From: Candidatus Lumbricidiphila eiseniae
GTDB lineage: Bacteria > Actinomycetota > Actinomycetes > Actinomycetales > Microbacteriaceae
Direction of reading: 5' to 3'
NCBI GenBank assembly: GCA_002529645.1
Contig: NAEP01000056.1
Location: 49,834 to 113,833, forward strand
Length of the DNA stretch: 64,000 bases
Shown here piece by piece: positions 17,374 to 26,701 of the stretch (position 1 is its first letter; each line of letters opens with the position of its first letter). The notes under the pieces were generated by a model. That model ran no database searches. It was given only the letters and a program-made list of their open reading frames with translations, and had not been told where the DNA came from. A program made the translations under genes and the position numbers.

Positions 17374-18642
17374 CTACTCGCGGATAAGAAGCGTCGTCGC
17401 GCGCGGCGAATAGAGCGATTCAAGAACGAGCGATGCCGCTCCGATTGCAACAACGTGCTCACCGAGAATCGTTGATCGAAACCTCAGCGACCGGTGCGTT
17501 GACCGGCGGGGAGACTGCTCCACCTCACGCACAATAGCGGGCAACGTGTAGCGCGAGATGCTGTTCCAGAACGGTCCCCCGAAGATGACCGCCGAAATGT
17601 CGAGCAGATTGACAAGTGTCACAATCGCCGAACCAATCCACCCCGCAGCGCGCTGAAAGAGGGCGAGCACCGCCGGATCATGCTCAGCGGCCCGTGCCAG
17701 CACCGTGTCAAAGGAACTGTCCTGCGGGACAAGACCCAGGTCAATCGCATATTCGGTGAGAAACTGCGGTGTCGCCAGGTGTCCGAGCATCTCACTTTTG
17801 CGACCCGCAGGCAGCTCGGCACTCGGGACCATGATCGTCCCGCCATCACCGGCGTTGCCGGTCGGTCCGCGGTGCACCTGCCGTCCCAGTGCGAGACCGG
17901 TGCCGATACCGGATCCCAGGTAGAAGAACGCAAAGTCACCGCTGTCATCGCGGTCGGCCCACAGTTCGGCGACCGCGGCAGCATTGACGTCCGTTTCCAG
18001 CAGCACGGACATGCCGGTCAACTCGGCGAGGCTGTCGCGCACCGGGACATCCCGCCAACTTCTCAGTAGCGGTGGGCTCACCAGGATGCCCCCAGCTGCA
18101 TCTATCGGGCCGGGCACGGCAATCCCAACCCCCACCACCCGGTCGCGTTCCACACCACTGCTCTCAAGCAGTGACTCGATTTCTCGCGCCATGTCCTTGA
18201 TCGTTGCGGCAGGATCGCTGGACGGTGGATCTGCGGAACAGGTGTGCGCAACCGTGGTGCCGGCCAGGTCAAGGAGCACGTAGTTGATCACGGCCGGGTC
18301 AAGATGCACACCGATTGTGAATCGACTGGATGGCACGAGCTGCAAGATGGTGGGTGGCTTGCCACGACCGTGAATCTGGGTTCCGGCCTCGACGACCAGT
18401 CCCTGTGCGATCAATCGTCTGGTGACGTTCGTGATTGTCTGCGGTGAGAGGCCGGTAATTGTCGTGATGTCGGCACGGCTCAGTTGCGTCCGTGATCTTC
18501 GGATAACGTCAAGGACCACTGATTCGTTGTAACCGCTCACAAGGGGCAAGTTTGCGCCGCGCTGCACGTCGACTCCGTTCCTGTGAGCGGCACCTGGTGA
18601 ATGTGTTGAGGGCACCGACCGAGCATAGCCAATGGGAGGCAA
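17374..18642 (-). CDS. ROK-family transcriptional regulator (NagC/XylR type)
   Basis: A repressor of sugar genes, up to 422 residues. An N-terminal winged helix (SRADITTITGLSPQTITNVT, then RRLIAQGLVVE) precedes a ROK domain with GVGIAVPGP, ETDVNAAAVAELW and GSGIGTGLALG. The usual zinc motif of ROK proteins (CxCGxxGCxE after GNAGEIGH) is absent. The sequence there is GNAGDGGTIMVPSAELPAG, so the fold probably lacks zinc. The start is uncertain. TTG 18642 follows GGGAAGA closely, and GTG 18615 is an alternative. It stands between the ABC/GH operon and the GH95-like gene and probably controls one or both. Confidence 0.85.
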   Translation of the reverse strand: MPPIGYARSVPSTHSPGAAHRNGVDVQRGANLPLVSGYNESVVLDVIRRSRTQLSRADITTITGLSPQTITNVTRRLIAQGLVVEAGTQIHGRGKPPTILQLVPSSRFTIGVHLDPAVINYVLLDLAGTTVAHTCSADPPSSDPAATIKDMAREIESLLESSGVERDRVVGVGIAVPGPIDAAGGILVSPPLLRSWRDVPVRDSLAELTGMSVLLETDVNAAAVAELWADRDDSGDFAFFYLGSGIGTGLALGRQVHRGPTGNAGDGGTIMVPSAELPAGRKSEMLGHLATPQFLTEYAIDLGLVPQDSSFDTVLARAAEHDPAVLALFQRAAGWIGSAIVTLVNLLDISAVIFGGPFWNSISRYTLPAIVREVEQSPRRSTHRSLRFRSTILGEHVVAIGAASLVLESLYSPRATTLLIRE

Positions 18643-18669
18643 ATCTTCCCGGGACGGCGCGAACAGGTG

Positions 18670-18716
18670 CCGAAAAATGGTGGAGGTGGCCGCCTGTTGC
18701 AGCGACCACCTCCACC
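18670..18716 (-). terminator. Rho-independent terminator after the GH95-like gene
   Basis: Arms ggtggaggtgg (18679-18689) and ccacctccacc (18706-18716) pair perfectly over 11 bp with a 16-base loop. On the minus strand the hairpin is followed by ATTTTT, which fits termination of the gene ending at 18726 and separates it from the ROK gene. Confidence 0.75.
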
Positions 18717-18725
18717 GGTGTTTTG

Positions 18726-21530
18726 TTATGGTTGGTTGCTCGTATCGGTGTCACCGATGGCTCGACGACGGACGAGAACGAACACCCCGGTTCCCAGAAG
18801 CAACAGAAGAAGTGCAATGACTGTTGCGCCGGTACCGTCGTATCCGGTGTGGGCCAGCGGTGCGTTCGGGCTTCCCGCCGGATCAGCGGGGTTCCCGGGT
18901 GGGGCAGTCACGGATGATGGTGCGGGTGGGGGTGATACCCCGATACCCGTACCCGACAGCGTCGGTGCCGGATCTGGCGTCGGAGTCGCTACCGAACCGG
19001 GGCTCGGAACTACCATCAGTTCCGGATCGAGCACCGGTGTCGATGTGGGAGTCGGCGCAGGCGACGGCGCTGGCACGGGCGACGGCACAGGTGGGAGGAG
19101 CTGCGCAAACATCGGCGTCGGCACAGGCATCGGCGACGGCGCAGGCGTTAACGCCACCGCTGTCGGTGTTGGCGTCGCCGTTGAGTGGGAGACCGTGTAG
19201 GTCTGACCGGCATCGGTGGCGAAACTCAGTACGGAGTCACTCGTCATCGCCACGACCGCCGACCCGTTGCCCTTGGTAACCGTAACCACACCATCCGTCC
19301 AGGGCAGGGCGAGATTGACTGTTCCACCCACCGTGCTCTGAATCTCGACTGAAGAGATAGTGCTGCCGGACTTGCTCGCGCTCACGAGGAAACCACCCTC
19401 GGCACGAAGAGTCTTGAACGCGGCATCCTTGTCGCTCGGCCAGTTGGGAAATACCGTGATAACGTCGCCGTCAGACTGCAACAGCATGCTGTTGATGGCC
19501 TCGGTTGCCCCAACTTTTTCCAGCCCGTGAATACCATCATCGACTCGAGCATTGCTGTCGAGGGAGGTGGTGAGCAGATCCCTGAGTTTGGTCAAAATGG
19601 TTGTCGGGTTGTATCCGGTCCGGGCTGCCGCCGTGTATACCTTCGAGAAGCTGTTGTTCTGGGCCCAAGAATTCATTACATCGATGGTGTCCCAGGCGAT
19701 CTGCTTACTCGCCGCTGAGGAACGGATATTGAGATAATCTCCGGGATGGATGAACTCCAGATTGACGGTATTATCGCCCGGGCGAATTTCCCGACGATCC
19801 GATACGGTGCCGCTGTCCGCGAGCAAATACACGGTTTTCGAGTTGTATGTGCCAGTAGCGGGTTCAGCGAGCTTGCCGAGAACATCGTGCCATCCCGCGA
19901 CGGTGGCTGGACTCTCACCCATTGCGGTCCCGGTGTTGGTGAGAACCTCGAGCACAGACCGGAGCAACGCGACATCGCCACTCGGGTTGCGAGCCCACGT
20001 ACCCTCGTGCGGGCCAGAATACAGCTCGTATTTCTGAGTGGTGGCGTTGTACTGCATCCACGAAGTGAAGAAAGCTGCGACTTTCGTCAGGTACGGGTAT
20101 GCGGTATTTTTGAGGAAGACCGGGTCGGCTGAGTAATTCCAATACTCCACATACTGTGATGCGAGGTACAGCGAGTTGATCGTCTGTCCAAGGTACACAT
20201 CGTCGGTGGTGCTGCCCCAGGGACCGATGCCGACCGGGAAGAGCACACCGTCGGCGATTCCGTCGGCCAGGTCGGTACGCTGCTTGAGAACATAATCGTT
20301 ATTGACCCGACGGAGTTCTGCTTTTGATCGACGTTGCGCTTCGGGCAGGTACGCACTGACAATGTCGAAGGCGGGCAGTGCCTGCTCAAGTCGGTTACTC
20401 GAGTAGGTGCCATAGAAGTTGGCTGCGAAGTTGTAGTTCAGGTGCATATCCCCGTGCCAGCCTGGCGCATCCGTCGTGATCCAGATGCCGTACAATCCGG
20501 GCGCGACCTTGCCGGGCCGAGAGGAGGCCCCGATGAAATACTGGGCGTTGTAGTAGTACTTCTCCAGCAGGGGGTCGTTCAGGGTGACGCTCGACTTTGA
20601 CCAGTAGTCCTGCCACCACGCTGCCCGCGCCGTGTCAAGGGCGTCTATATCGGCTGCGGTCTTGTTGTTGACGAGGGTCGTTGCGGCGGACTTCACCGTA
20701 TCGAGAGCGGGGTCCTGACCGCCGCCGCCAACGCCGGTAACAACATAGACGGTGCCATGGGCTGGCAGCGTGAAGGTTCCCTGGGCAGAGCTAGCGTTAC
20801 TGGTGGTAGCGCTAAGAGTCGCACCGACAACACGCGTGGCAAGCGCCGCGCGCGACACCCAGTTCGAGCCGGGAGCGGTTGCCCTCGTCGCCCACAACGT
20901 CCCATCGGTGACCCCGGCTGTTGAGCTGAAGTCCCCGCGCGCCCGACCTGCTCCCACCCAGGTCTGAAGCGTAATTGATGCGTCTGTTGACGAGTCAGAG
21001 GTGATCTTGCTCACGACCTGATTCGAGGATGCCGCGACCCATGTTTGCATCGTGACCTTCGTGCCGCTGAGCAATCCGTTCGTGTCAATTCGACCCTCGG
21101 CGATGTTCTGCGTTTCAGAGAACCCGCTCTCACCCGCAGAGTTGCTGTCGCCAATCGTGACCCCACCCAACCCCACAATGCTCGTGCCCCTGTTCCCGTT
21201 CCAAAAGTCGCCCTTGGAAATGATGAAATCCTTGCGTCCGCTGACACCGTTGCTCGTGACTCCCGTGTCACCGTTTCCCAGGAGAGCGGTGCTGGGCATC
21301 CCCGTAGTGATGGCACCACGGAGTGCCGGGTCACTCCAGGTCGGGCTCAGCGTGTGCAGCCTTTCTTTGAGTTCCGTCCAGTCAGACGCAGCATCTGCGA
21401 TCGCGGGCACTGTGACCGCTCCGAGAGAAACGGCGGTGATCGCAGACACCACCGCCATCGCCAGAGCGAGGCGACGTCGTCGAGTGGGTCTCTGCTTAAC
21501 GGAGGGTAGGTTGGCTCGTGCGGTAGTCAA
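18726..21530 (-). CDS. Secreted, sortase-anchored GH95-like glycoside hydrolase
   Basis: A 934-residue surface enzyme. A signal peptide lies near residues 15-47 (RRRRLALAMAVVSAITAVS, then AIADAA). The core resembles the GH95 alpha-fucosidase/galactosidase barrel, with GWHGDMHLNYNFAANFYGTY near residue 360 where GH95 enzymes have a similar HGD-H-N motif. A C-terminal beta-domain and a Pro/Thr/Ala-rich wall linker of about 110 residues follow. The end is LAHTG (near residue 892), a hydrophobic helix and RRR, a class E sortase signal. TTG 21530 is chosen because GGAGAGGAA lies seven bases before it. The longer frame has no ribosome-binding site. It probably trims glycans before import by the adjacent systems. 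Confidence 0.82.
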   Translation of the reverse strand: MTTARANLPSVKQRPTRRRRLALAMAVVSAITAVSLGAVTVPAIADAASDWTELKERLHTLSPTWSDPALRGAITTGMPSTALLGNGDTGVTSNGVSGRKDFIISKGDFWNGNRGTSIVGLGGVTIGDSNSAGESGFSETQNIAEGRIDTNGLLSGTKVTMQTWVAASSNQVVSKITSDSSTDASITLQTWVGAGRARGDFSSTAGVTDGTLWATRATAPGSNWVSRAALATRVVGATLSATTSNASSAQGTFTLPAHGTVYVVTGVGGGGQDPALDTVKSAATTLVNNKTAADIDALDTARAAWWQDYWSKSSVTLNDPLLEKYYYNAQYFIGASSRPGKVAPGLYGIWITTDAPGWHGDMHLNYNFAANFYGTYSSNRLEQALPAFDIVSAYLPEAQRRSKAELRRVNNDYVLKQRTDLADGIADGVLFPVGIGPWGSTTDDVYLGQTINSLYLASQYVEYWNYSADPVFLKNTAYPYLTKVAAFFTSWMQYNATTQKYELYSGPHEGTWARNPSGDVALLRSVLEVLTNTGTAMGESPATVAGWHDVLGKLAEPATGTYNSKTVYLLADSGTVSDRREIRPGDNTVNLEFIHPGDYLNIRSSAASKQIAWDTIDVMNSWAQNNSFSKVYTAAARTGYNPTTILTKLRDLLTTSLDSNARVDDGIHGLEKVGATEAINSMLLQSDGDVITVFPNWPSDKDAAFKTLRAEGGFLVSASKSGSTISSVEIQSTVGGTVNLALPWTDGVVTVTKGNGSAVVAMTSDSVLSFATDAGQTYTVSHSTATPTPTAVALTPAPSPMPVPTPMFAQLLPPVPSPVPAPSPAPTPTSTPVLDPELMVVPSPGSVATPTPDPAPTLSGTGIGVSPPPAPSSVTAPPGNPADPAGSPNAPLAHTGYDGTGATVIALLLLLLGTGVFVLVRRRAIGDTDTSNQP

Positions 21531-21722
21531 TTTTCTGTTTCCTCTCCACTGAGGTGCGTGATGAACAATCCCCTGCTCATCCATTATGTCTAATATTTGG
21601 AAAAAAAGCTGAGTGTTCGCCTGTAATGGCTGGTGTGCGGCAGGCAAGACCCTCGCCACACCCGAATTTCGAGTGACTTTGACAGAAAACGTTCGACGCC
21701 CCACCGGTCACAGGTGATGAAA

Positions 21723-21762
21723 ACTGATTGAAACAACCTGAGTAGCATCAGTTTCAATCAGT
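21723..21762. promoter_or_regulatory. Operator-like 12-bp inverted repeat upstream of the amino-sugar genes
   Basis: The arms actgattgaaac (21723-21734) and gtttcaatcagt (21751-21762) are perfectly complementary around a 16-bp spacer containing TAGCAT. The spacing of half-sites and the GAAAC/GTTTC ends are compatible with binding by the DeoR-type regulator encoded at 24723. The site is 39 bp before the SIS-domain gene. It is not followed by a T-run. Confidence 0.6.
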
Positions 21763-21800
21763 ACACTGGTGGCGACCCCCTCCAGACAGGATGACGCACC

Positions 21801-22682
21801 ATGACCTTTCTCGCTGAAGAACTCGCCTCGCAGCCCGACTCCTGGGCACGCGCCGCGAACCTGACCGATGAGCGCGCAGCACTGCCCGCGCACGGAACAC
21901 GCGTCGCGATCGTCGGATGCGGGACATCCTGGTTTATCGCCCAGTCATACGCTGCACTGCGCGAACAGCGCGGACACGGCGAAACCGACGCGTTCGTGGC
22001 ATCCGAAGCACCGATGGCTCGCAACTACGACACCGTCATCGCGCTCACCCGCTCCGGCACCACAACAGAGGTACTACGGCTCGTTGACCACCTGCGCGGT
22101 CGGGTGCGCACCGTCGGCATCATCGGCGATCCCACATCACCGCTGGTCAACCTGGTGGATGCCCCGATCACCCTCCCCTTCGCCGACGAACAGTCGGTCG
22201 TGCAGACTCGGTTTGCAACCTCGGCGCTCGCCTTCCTCCGCGCATCGCTCGGTGAAGACCTCTCTGCCGCCATTGCCGATGCTCGCACGGCGCTCGCCAC
22301 CGATATCCCAGACCGGCTGCTCACCGCCTCGCAGTACACCTTCCTCGGGCGCTCGTGGGCCACCGGACTCGCGCACGAGGCGGCGCTGAAGCTGCGCGAA
22401 GCAGCCCAGGTATGGACCGAGTCATACCCCTCAATGGACTACCGTCACGGGCCGATCGCCATCGCGGCACCCGGTCGGGTGGTGTGGCACTTCGGCCCGG
22501 CCCCGGACCGGCTCGCGACCGAGATTGCGATGACCGGTGGGCACTGTGAAACGGGCGTGCTCGACCCCATGGCCGAACTCGTGCGCGCGCAGCGTGTTGC
22601 CCTGCTGCGCGCGCAGGCACAGGGATTGAACCCGGATGCCCCGCGCAACCTCACCCGTTCGGTTATCCTGCCAACGTCATGA
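21801..22682 (+). CDS. SIS-domain sugar-phosphate isomerase/deaminase (AgaS-like)
   Basis: A 293-residue protein with two SIS domains. The first shows VGCGTSWFIAQSYA and LTRSGTTTEVLRL near residues 37-95. The second shows FLGRSWATGLAHEAALKLRE and DYRHGPIAIAAPG. The glutaminase domain of GlmS is absent. It resembles AgaS and related aldose-ketose isomerase/deaminases, which convert galactosamine 6-phosphate to tagatose 6-phosphate. It leads an operon with a ROK kinase, class II aldolase, DeoR regulator and nagA. The stop overlaps the next ATG. Substrate is inferred from neighbours. It could instead act on GlcN-6-P or a fructosamine phosphate. Confidence 0.85.
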   Translation: MTFLAEELASQPDSWARAANLTDERAALPAHGTRVAIVGCGTSWFIAQSYAALREQRGHGETDAFVASEAPMARNYDTVIALTRSGTTTEVLRLVDHLRGRVRTVGIIGDPTSPLVNLVDAPITLPFADEQSVVQTRFATSALAFLRASLGEDLSAAIADARTALATDIPDRLLTASQYTFLGRSWATGLAHEAALKLREAAQVWTESYPSMDYRHGPIAIAAPGRVVWHFGPAPDRLATEIAMTGGHCETGVLDPMAELVRAQRVALLRAQAQGLNPDAPRNLTRSVILPTS

Positions 22683-23680
22683 CCGACACCACCGTGAGCA
22701 TGCACCTGCCCGCCGTCGGAAGTGCGATTCTCGCCTTCGATATCGGCGGGACAGACACCAAGTCTGCTCTCGTTGACGAGCACGGTCGGGTGCTCGATGT
22801 TCGACGAAGCGCAACACCCCGCGGCGGCAACGACCCAGCGCGCGATGTTGTTGCTGAGATCACCGACATCGCGCAGGACTATCAAACTCGACACGGTATT
22901 CGACCCGCGGCAGTGGGCCTCAGCGTTCCCGGACTCGTCACTGAGCGCACGGGCATCGCCCACTTTTCGGCAAACCTGGGATGGCGCGACGCGCCGGTGA
23001 AGGCGCTCGCGGAGGCATCCCTCGGCCTGCCGGTCGCCTTCGGCCACGACGTGCGGGCCGCCGGACTGGCAGAACAACGACTGGGAGCGGCGCGCGGGTA
23101 CGACAGCGTTGTCGTTCTCGCAATCGGCACCGGACTCGCCAGTGCACTCGTGTTCAACTCGCAGCTCTACCTTGGCAGCGGGTTCGCGGGCGAGATCGGC
23201 CACACCCAGAGCGACCCCCACGGCGAACACTGTCCCTGCGGGGCCGTGGGATGCCTCGAAACCATCGCCTCCGCGGGCGCGATCACCCGGCGCTACGAGG
23301 CGCTGTCGGGCCATCCGGTCGCGGGTGCCCGGGACGTGCTGGCGGCATCGGCCCGTGGTGATGAGGTCGCAACACTGGTGTGGAGTGACGCTGTCTGGGC
23401 GCTCGCTCGCTCGCTCGCCTCACTCGTTGCCGTTGTCGCACCCGACGCGATCGTGCTCGGCGGCGGGCTCGCACGAGCCGGTGACGCGCTGCTCACGCCA
23501 CTCGCGCAGCAACTTGATGGGCTGCTCAGCTTCCACCGTCGCCCACCGCTGCTTCTGGCTGCCCTTGCCGATGACGCTGGCCTGCTCGGCACAGCCATGT
23601 TCGCACAGGATCTCGTGCTCGGCGCGACCCCGCGTCTGCCGGACCACACCCTTGACACGGTCCCGGCAAGCACGCCGTGA
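22679..23680 (+). CDS. ROK-family sugar kinase
   Basis: A 333-residue cytoplasmic kinase with no DNA-binding domain. ATP-binding FDIGGTDTKSALVD lies near residues 20-33. A catalytic Asp is in the FGHDVRAAGLAEQ region, and the zinc motif is complete (GEIGHTQSD followed by CPCGAVGCLE). It probably phosphorylates the incoming amino sugar, such as GalNAc or GlcNAc, to its 6-phosphate. It overlaps the AgaS-like gene by four bases and lies 52 bp before the aldolase gene. Confidence 0.88.
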   Translation: MTDTTVSMHLPAVGSAILAFDIGGTDTKSALVDEHGRVLDVRRSATPRGGNDPARDVVAEITDIAQDYQTRHGIRPAAVGLSVPGLVTERTGIAHFSANLGWRDAPVKALAEASLGLPVAFGHDVRAAGLAEQRLGAARGYDSVVVLAIGTGLASALVFNSQLYLGSGFAGEIGHTQSDPHGEHCPCGAVGCLETIASAGAITRRYEALSGHPVAGARDVLAASARGDEVATLVWSDAVWALARSLASLVAVVAPDAIVLGGGLARAGDALLTPLAQQLDGLLSFHRRPPLLLAALADDAGLLGTAMFAQDLVLGATPRLPDHTLDTVPASTP

Positions 23681-23732
23681 TTCTCTGCAGCGCGACCACC
23701 TCCCACTCACCCACCCCACCCGAGGAGCCGCC

Positions 23733-24569
23733 ATGAGCCTTGCTAGTACCGCCGAACTTCTTCGCGCCGCCCAAGCCCACAACACCGCCGTGGCTGCGTT
23801 CAACGTGCTCCACCTCGAGACGGCCGAGGGACTTACCGCAGCAGCCGAAGCAACCGGACTACCGGTCATCCTGCAAATCTCGGAGAACTGTGTTCGCTAC
23901 CACGGCGCCCTCGACCCCATCGCAACAGCAACCCTGGCGATTGCCCGTTCGTCAACGGCCCCGGTCGCCGTGCACCTTGACCACGCGGAAGAGATCGACC
24001 TCGCGTTCCGCGCGATCGATCTCGGCTTCAGCTCCGTCATGTATGACGGGTCAAAGCTGAACTACTCCGACAATGTCGCCGCCACCCGTCGGGTTGTCGA
24101 GTACGCCACGACCGGCAGCGTACTCGTCGAGGCGGAACTGGGCGAGGTGGGTGGCAAAAACGGTGCACACACGCCGGGCGTGCGCACCGACCCCCGGGAG
24201 GCTGAGTGCTTCGTCGCCGAGACAGGGGTTGGAGCACTCGCGGTTGCGGTGGGCTCGTCCCACGCGATGACCGAGCGCGTCGCCGTTATCGATGTCGATC
24301 TCATCGGTCGGCTACGAGACAGCGTTGCGGTACCGCTTGTGCTGCACGGGTCATCCGGAGTGCCGGACGCACTCATTGTGCGAGGTATCCGGGCGGGTCT
24401 CAGCAAAATCAATGTCTCGACGCACCTCAACCGGATTTTCACAAACGCCATCACGGCGTACTTCGGCGAGAATCCCACAACGGTTGATTCCCGCAGGTAT
24501 CTGGCCGCTGCGCGCACGGCACTGGGTGAGGAAGCGGCCCGGCTGCTCACCCTCTTCGCGAGCCACTAA
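23733..24569 (+). CDS. Class II ketose-bisphosphate aldolase (KbaY/GatY-like)
   Basis: A zinc-dependent aldolase of 278 residues. Zinc-binding and catalytic residues are visible in VAVHLDHAEEIDLAFRAIDL and in HGSSGVPDALI. SSVMYDGSKL and EAELGEVGGKNG are family segments. Tagatose- or fructose-1,6-bisphosphate would be split to glyceraldehyde 3-phosphate and DHAP. ATG 23733 has GAGGAG upstream, and the longer frame reads into the kinase gene. Placed after AgaS- and ROK-kinase-like genes, it fits the end of a GalNAc/tagatose-6-P route. The 6-phosphate kinase for tagatose-6-P is not in this operon. Confidence 0.88.
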   Translation: MSLASTAELLRAAQAHNTAVAAFNVLHLETAEGLTAAAEATGLPVILQISENCVRYHGALDPIATATLAIARSSTAPVAVHLDHAEEIDLAFRAIDLGFSSVMYDGSKLNYSDNVAATRRVVEYATTGSVLVEAELGEVGGKNGAHTPGVRTDPREAECFVAETGVGALAVAVGSSHAMTERVAVIDVDLIGRLRDSVAVPLVLHGSSGVPDALIVRGIRAGLSKINVSTHLNRIFTNAITAYFGENPTTVDSRRYLAAARTALGEEAARLLTLFASH

Positions 24570-24722
24570 CCCCCTCGAGCCATCCCGCCGCCACACCCGC
24601 TAAACGGTGCGGCCTGCTCGGCGAACCGCTCCCCCGCTCCCCTCCGCGCCCCACATCACCGCTACACCGCCTCGCCTGTGCATGCCACCCCCTCCGCACC
24701 CACTATCAACGGATGTCACAAC

Positions 24723-25526
24723 ATGGCCCCGCCACACCTCACGAAAACCGAACGCCTCTCAGCTCTGCTCAACCTGCTCGCCGAAACCGGACGACTCGAT
24801 GTTGACGAAGTCGTTGTTCGATTGGGTGTCTCACCGGCAACCGCGCGGCGCGACCTCGACACGCTTGCGCGCCAGCAACTGCTGCGACGTACCCGGGGCG
24901 GGGCCATCGCCCACTCTGTGGCCTACGAACTCCCCCTGCGCTACGAGAATCAACAGCACCTCGAGCCCAAACACGCCATCGCTCAGGCTGCCAGCGCACT
25001 CATCCCGCGTGGTGCCATCATCGGGCTGGGAGGAGGCACCACCACAACCGCCATCGCTCATGAACTGCTCTCCCGTGCCGATATCATGGAGCCGTCCGCG
25101 GAACGGGGCCTCACGGTTGTGACAAATGCCATCAATATCGCCATGCTGTTGGCACCCAGACCACAGATCAAAACGGTTGTCGTGGGCGGGGTCATCAATC
25201 CGCGATCCTACGAGCTGACGGGCCCGCTGACCGAGGTTGTGCTGCGGGGCATCACCCTTGATGTGGCATTCGTCGGTGTCAATGGCATCCACCCGCAGCT
25301 CGGACCGACCTCGCACGACGAGCGTGAAGCGGCGGTTGACTCCGCAATGGCGGCGCGTGCCCGCACTGCCGTACTCGTTGCGGACTCGACAAAGATGGAC
25401 AAAACGGCATTTGCGGCGATTGGTCCGCGCGGCCTCTTTTCCACCCTCATTACGGATGCCGCCGTCACCGCTCCGCAGCGCACGGCGTGCGAATCTCTCG
25501 GCTACACCGTTATTGTGGCCTCATGA
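24723..25526 (+). CDS. DeoR-family transcriptional regulator (AgaR-like)
   Basis: A 267-residue regulator. The N-terminal winged helix reads KTERLSALLNLLAETGRLDV followed by VRLGVSPATARRDLDTLARQ. The DeoRC sensor domain follows, with GLGGGTTTTAIAHEL, VVTNAINIAMLL, FVGVNGIHP and the LVADSTKMDKTAF segment. Such proteins sense sugar phosphates. The start at ATG 24723 gives the usual N-terminus, although its ribosome-binding site is weak. The gene ends in ATGA overlapping nagA. The inverted repeat at 21723-21762 is a plausible target. Confidence 0.9.
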   Translation: MAPPHLTKTERLSALLNLLAETGRLDVDEVVVRLGVSPATARRDLDTLARQQLLRRTRGGAIAHSVAYELPLRYENQQHLEPKHAIAQAASALIPRGAIIGLGGGTTTTAIAHELLSRADIMEPSAERGLTVVTNAINIAMLLAPRPQIKTVVVGGVINPRSYELTGPLTEVVLRGITLDVAFVGVNGIHPQLGPTSHDEREAAVDSAMAARARTAVLVADSTKMDKTAFAAIGPRGLFSTLITDAAVTAPQRTACESLGYTVIVAS

Positions 25527-26701
25527 GCTCAGCTTCCGTCATCATCCATTCTGCGGTCCTCGTTGACCGCAACCGGGCGGTGCCCGACGCCTGGGTCAGG
25601 TTCGATGACGGTCGAGTCGCCGCGCGCGGCACGGGCGATAGCTGGCGCGACAGAATGCCTCCCGCCGCCGTGACCGACGCCCACGGCAGGTACCTCACTC
25701 CCGGGTTTCTTGATCTGCACTGTCACGGTGGCGGTGGATACGCGGTGGAGGATGGTGCGGACGCGATCACCTCCCTTGTCAACACCCACACCGCACACGG
25801 CACCACTGGCATGATCCTCTCGCTCGTCTCCGCCACAACGGATGACCTCGTCACCAGGTTGCAGATCATTGCTGATGCGAGCGAACGGGACACTCGGGTG
25901 CTGGGCTCGCACCTGGAGGGACCGTTCCTCGACACGGATTTCCGCGGCGCGCACGACCCGTCTGTGCTGCGGCCCCTCAACCTTGCCACGATTGAACGAC
26001 TGCACGCTGGAGCTCGCGGCACACTGCGACAGATCACTCTCTCGCCCGAACACGAGGGCACCTTCGAGGCCATCGACTGGTTGACGCGGGCGGGAGTGCG
26101 CGTCGCGGTGGGGCACACCGGCGCTGACTTTGATACGGCACTCGCCGCGTTCAACGCGGGAGCATCCCTGCTGACGCACGCGTTCAACGGAATGCGGGGG
26201 ATTCACCATCGTGCACCCGGCCCTGTTGTCGCCGCGATGACCGCACCACACGTCACACTGGAGCTAATCAACGATGGCGTACACATTCATCCGGATGTCG
26301 TGAACCTCGCCTTCGCGGGCGCGCCCGGGCGAATCGCACTCATCACCGACGCGATGGCCGCAGCCGGATCGAAAGATGGCCGCTACCGGCTGGGTACGGT
26401 CGAAGTGGATGTCCGGGACGGAATTGCCCGCCTCGCCGGCGGAACAGCCATTGCGGGTTCAAGCCTGACACTGGATATCGCACTGAGACGTGCCGTCGCC
26501 GGAGGTATCCCCCTCCCGATGGCGGTGGCTGCCCTCACCGCGACCCCGGCCACCGCCATCGGTCGCGGGGAGGATCTTGGCTCGCTCGAGGTCGGTTTCC
26601 CTGCCGATGCTGTTTTGCTTGACACCGACCTCACCGTCACGACGGTCTGGGTCGAAGGACGCCCCGTCGCTCGCGGTGATGACCGGGTGACCCAACTGTG
26701 A
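25523..26701 (+). CDS. nagA: N-acetylglucosamine/galactosamine-6-phosphate deacetylase
   Basis: A 392-residue amidohydrolase that removes acetate from GlcNAc-6-P or GalNAc-6-P. Metal and substrate residues appear in LDLHCHGGGGY (near residue 65), HLEGPFLDTD, GHTGADFDTALAA, LTHAFNGMRG and LITDAMAAAG. Length and motif order match NagA/AgaA. It is coupled by overlap to the DeoR gene upstream (ATGA) and to purU downstream (GTGA). With the SIS protein, ROK kinase and aldolase it completes a route from N-acetylhexosamine to triose phosphates. Specificity for Gal or Glc epimers cannot be read from sequence. Confidence 0.93.
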   Translation: MSSASVIIHSAVLVDRNRAVPDAWVRFDDGRVAARGTGDSWRDRMPPAAVTDAHGRYLTPGFLDLHCHGGGGYAVEDGADAITSLVNTHTAHGTTGMILSLVSATTDDLVTRLQIIADASERDTRVLGSHLEGPFLDTDFRGAHDPSVLRPLNLATIERLHAGARGTLRQITLSPEHEGTFEAIDWLTRAGVRVAVGHTGADFDTALAAFNAGASLLTHAFNGMRGIHHRAPGPVVAAMTAPHVTLELINDGVHIHPDVVNLAFAGAPGRIALITDAMAAAGSKDGRYRLGTVEVDVRDGIARLAGGTAIAGSSLTLDIALRRAVAGGIPLPMAVAALTATPATAIGRGEDLGSLEVGFPADAVLLDTDLTVTTVWVEGRPVARGDDRVTQL

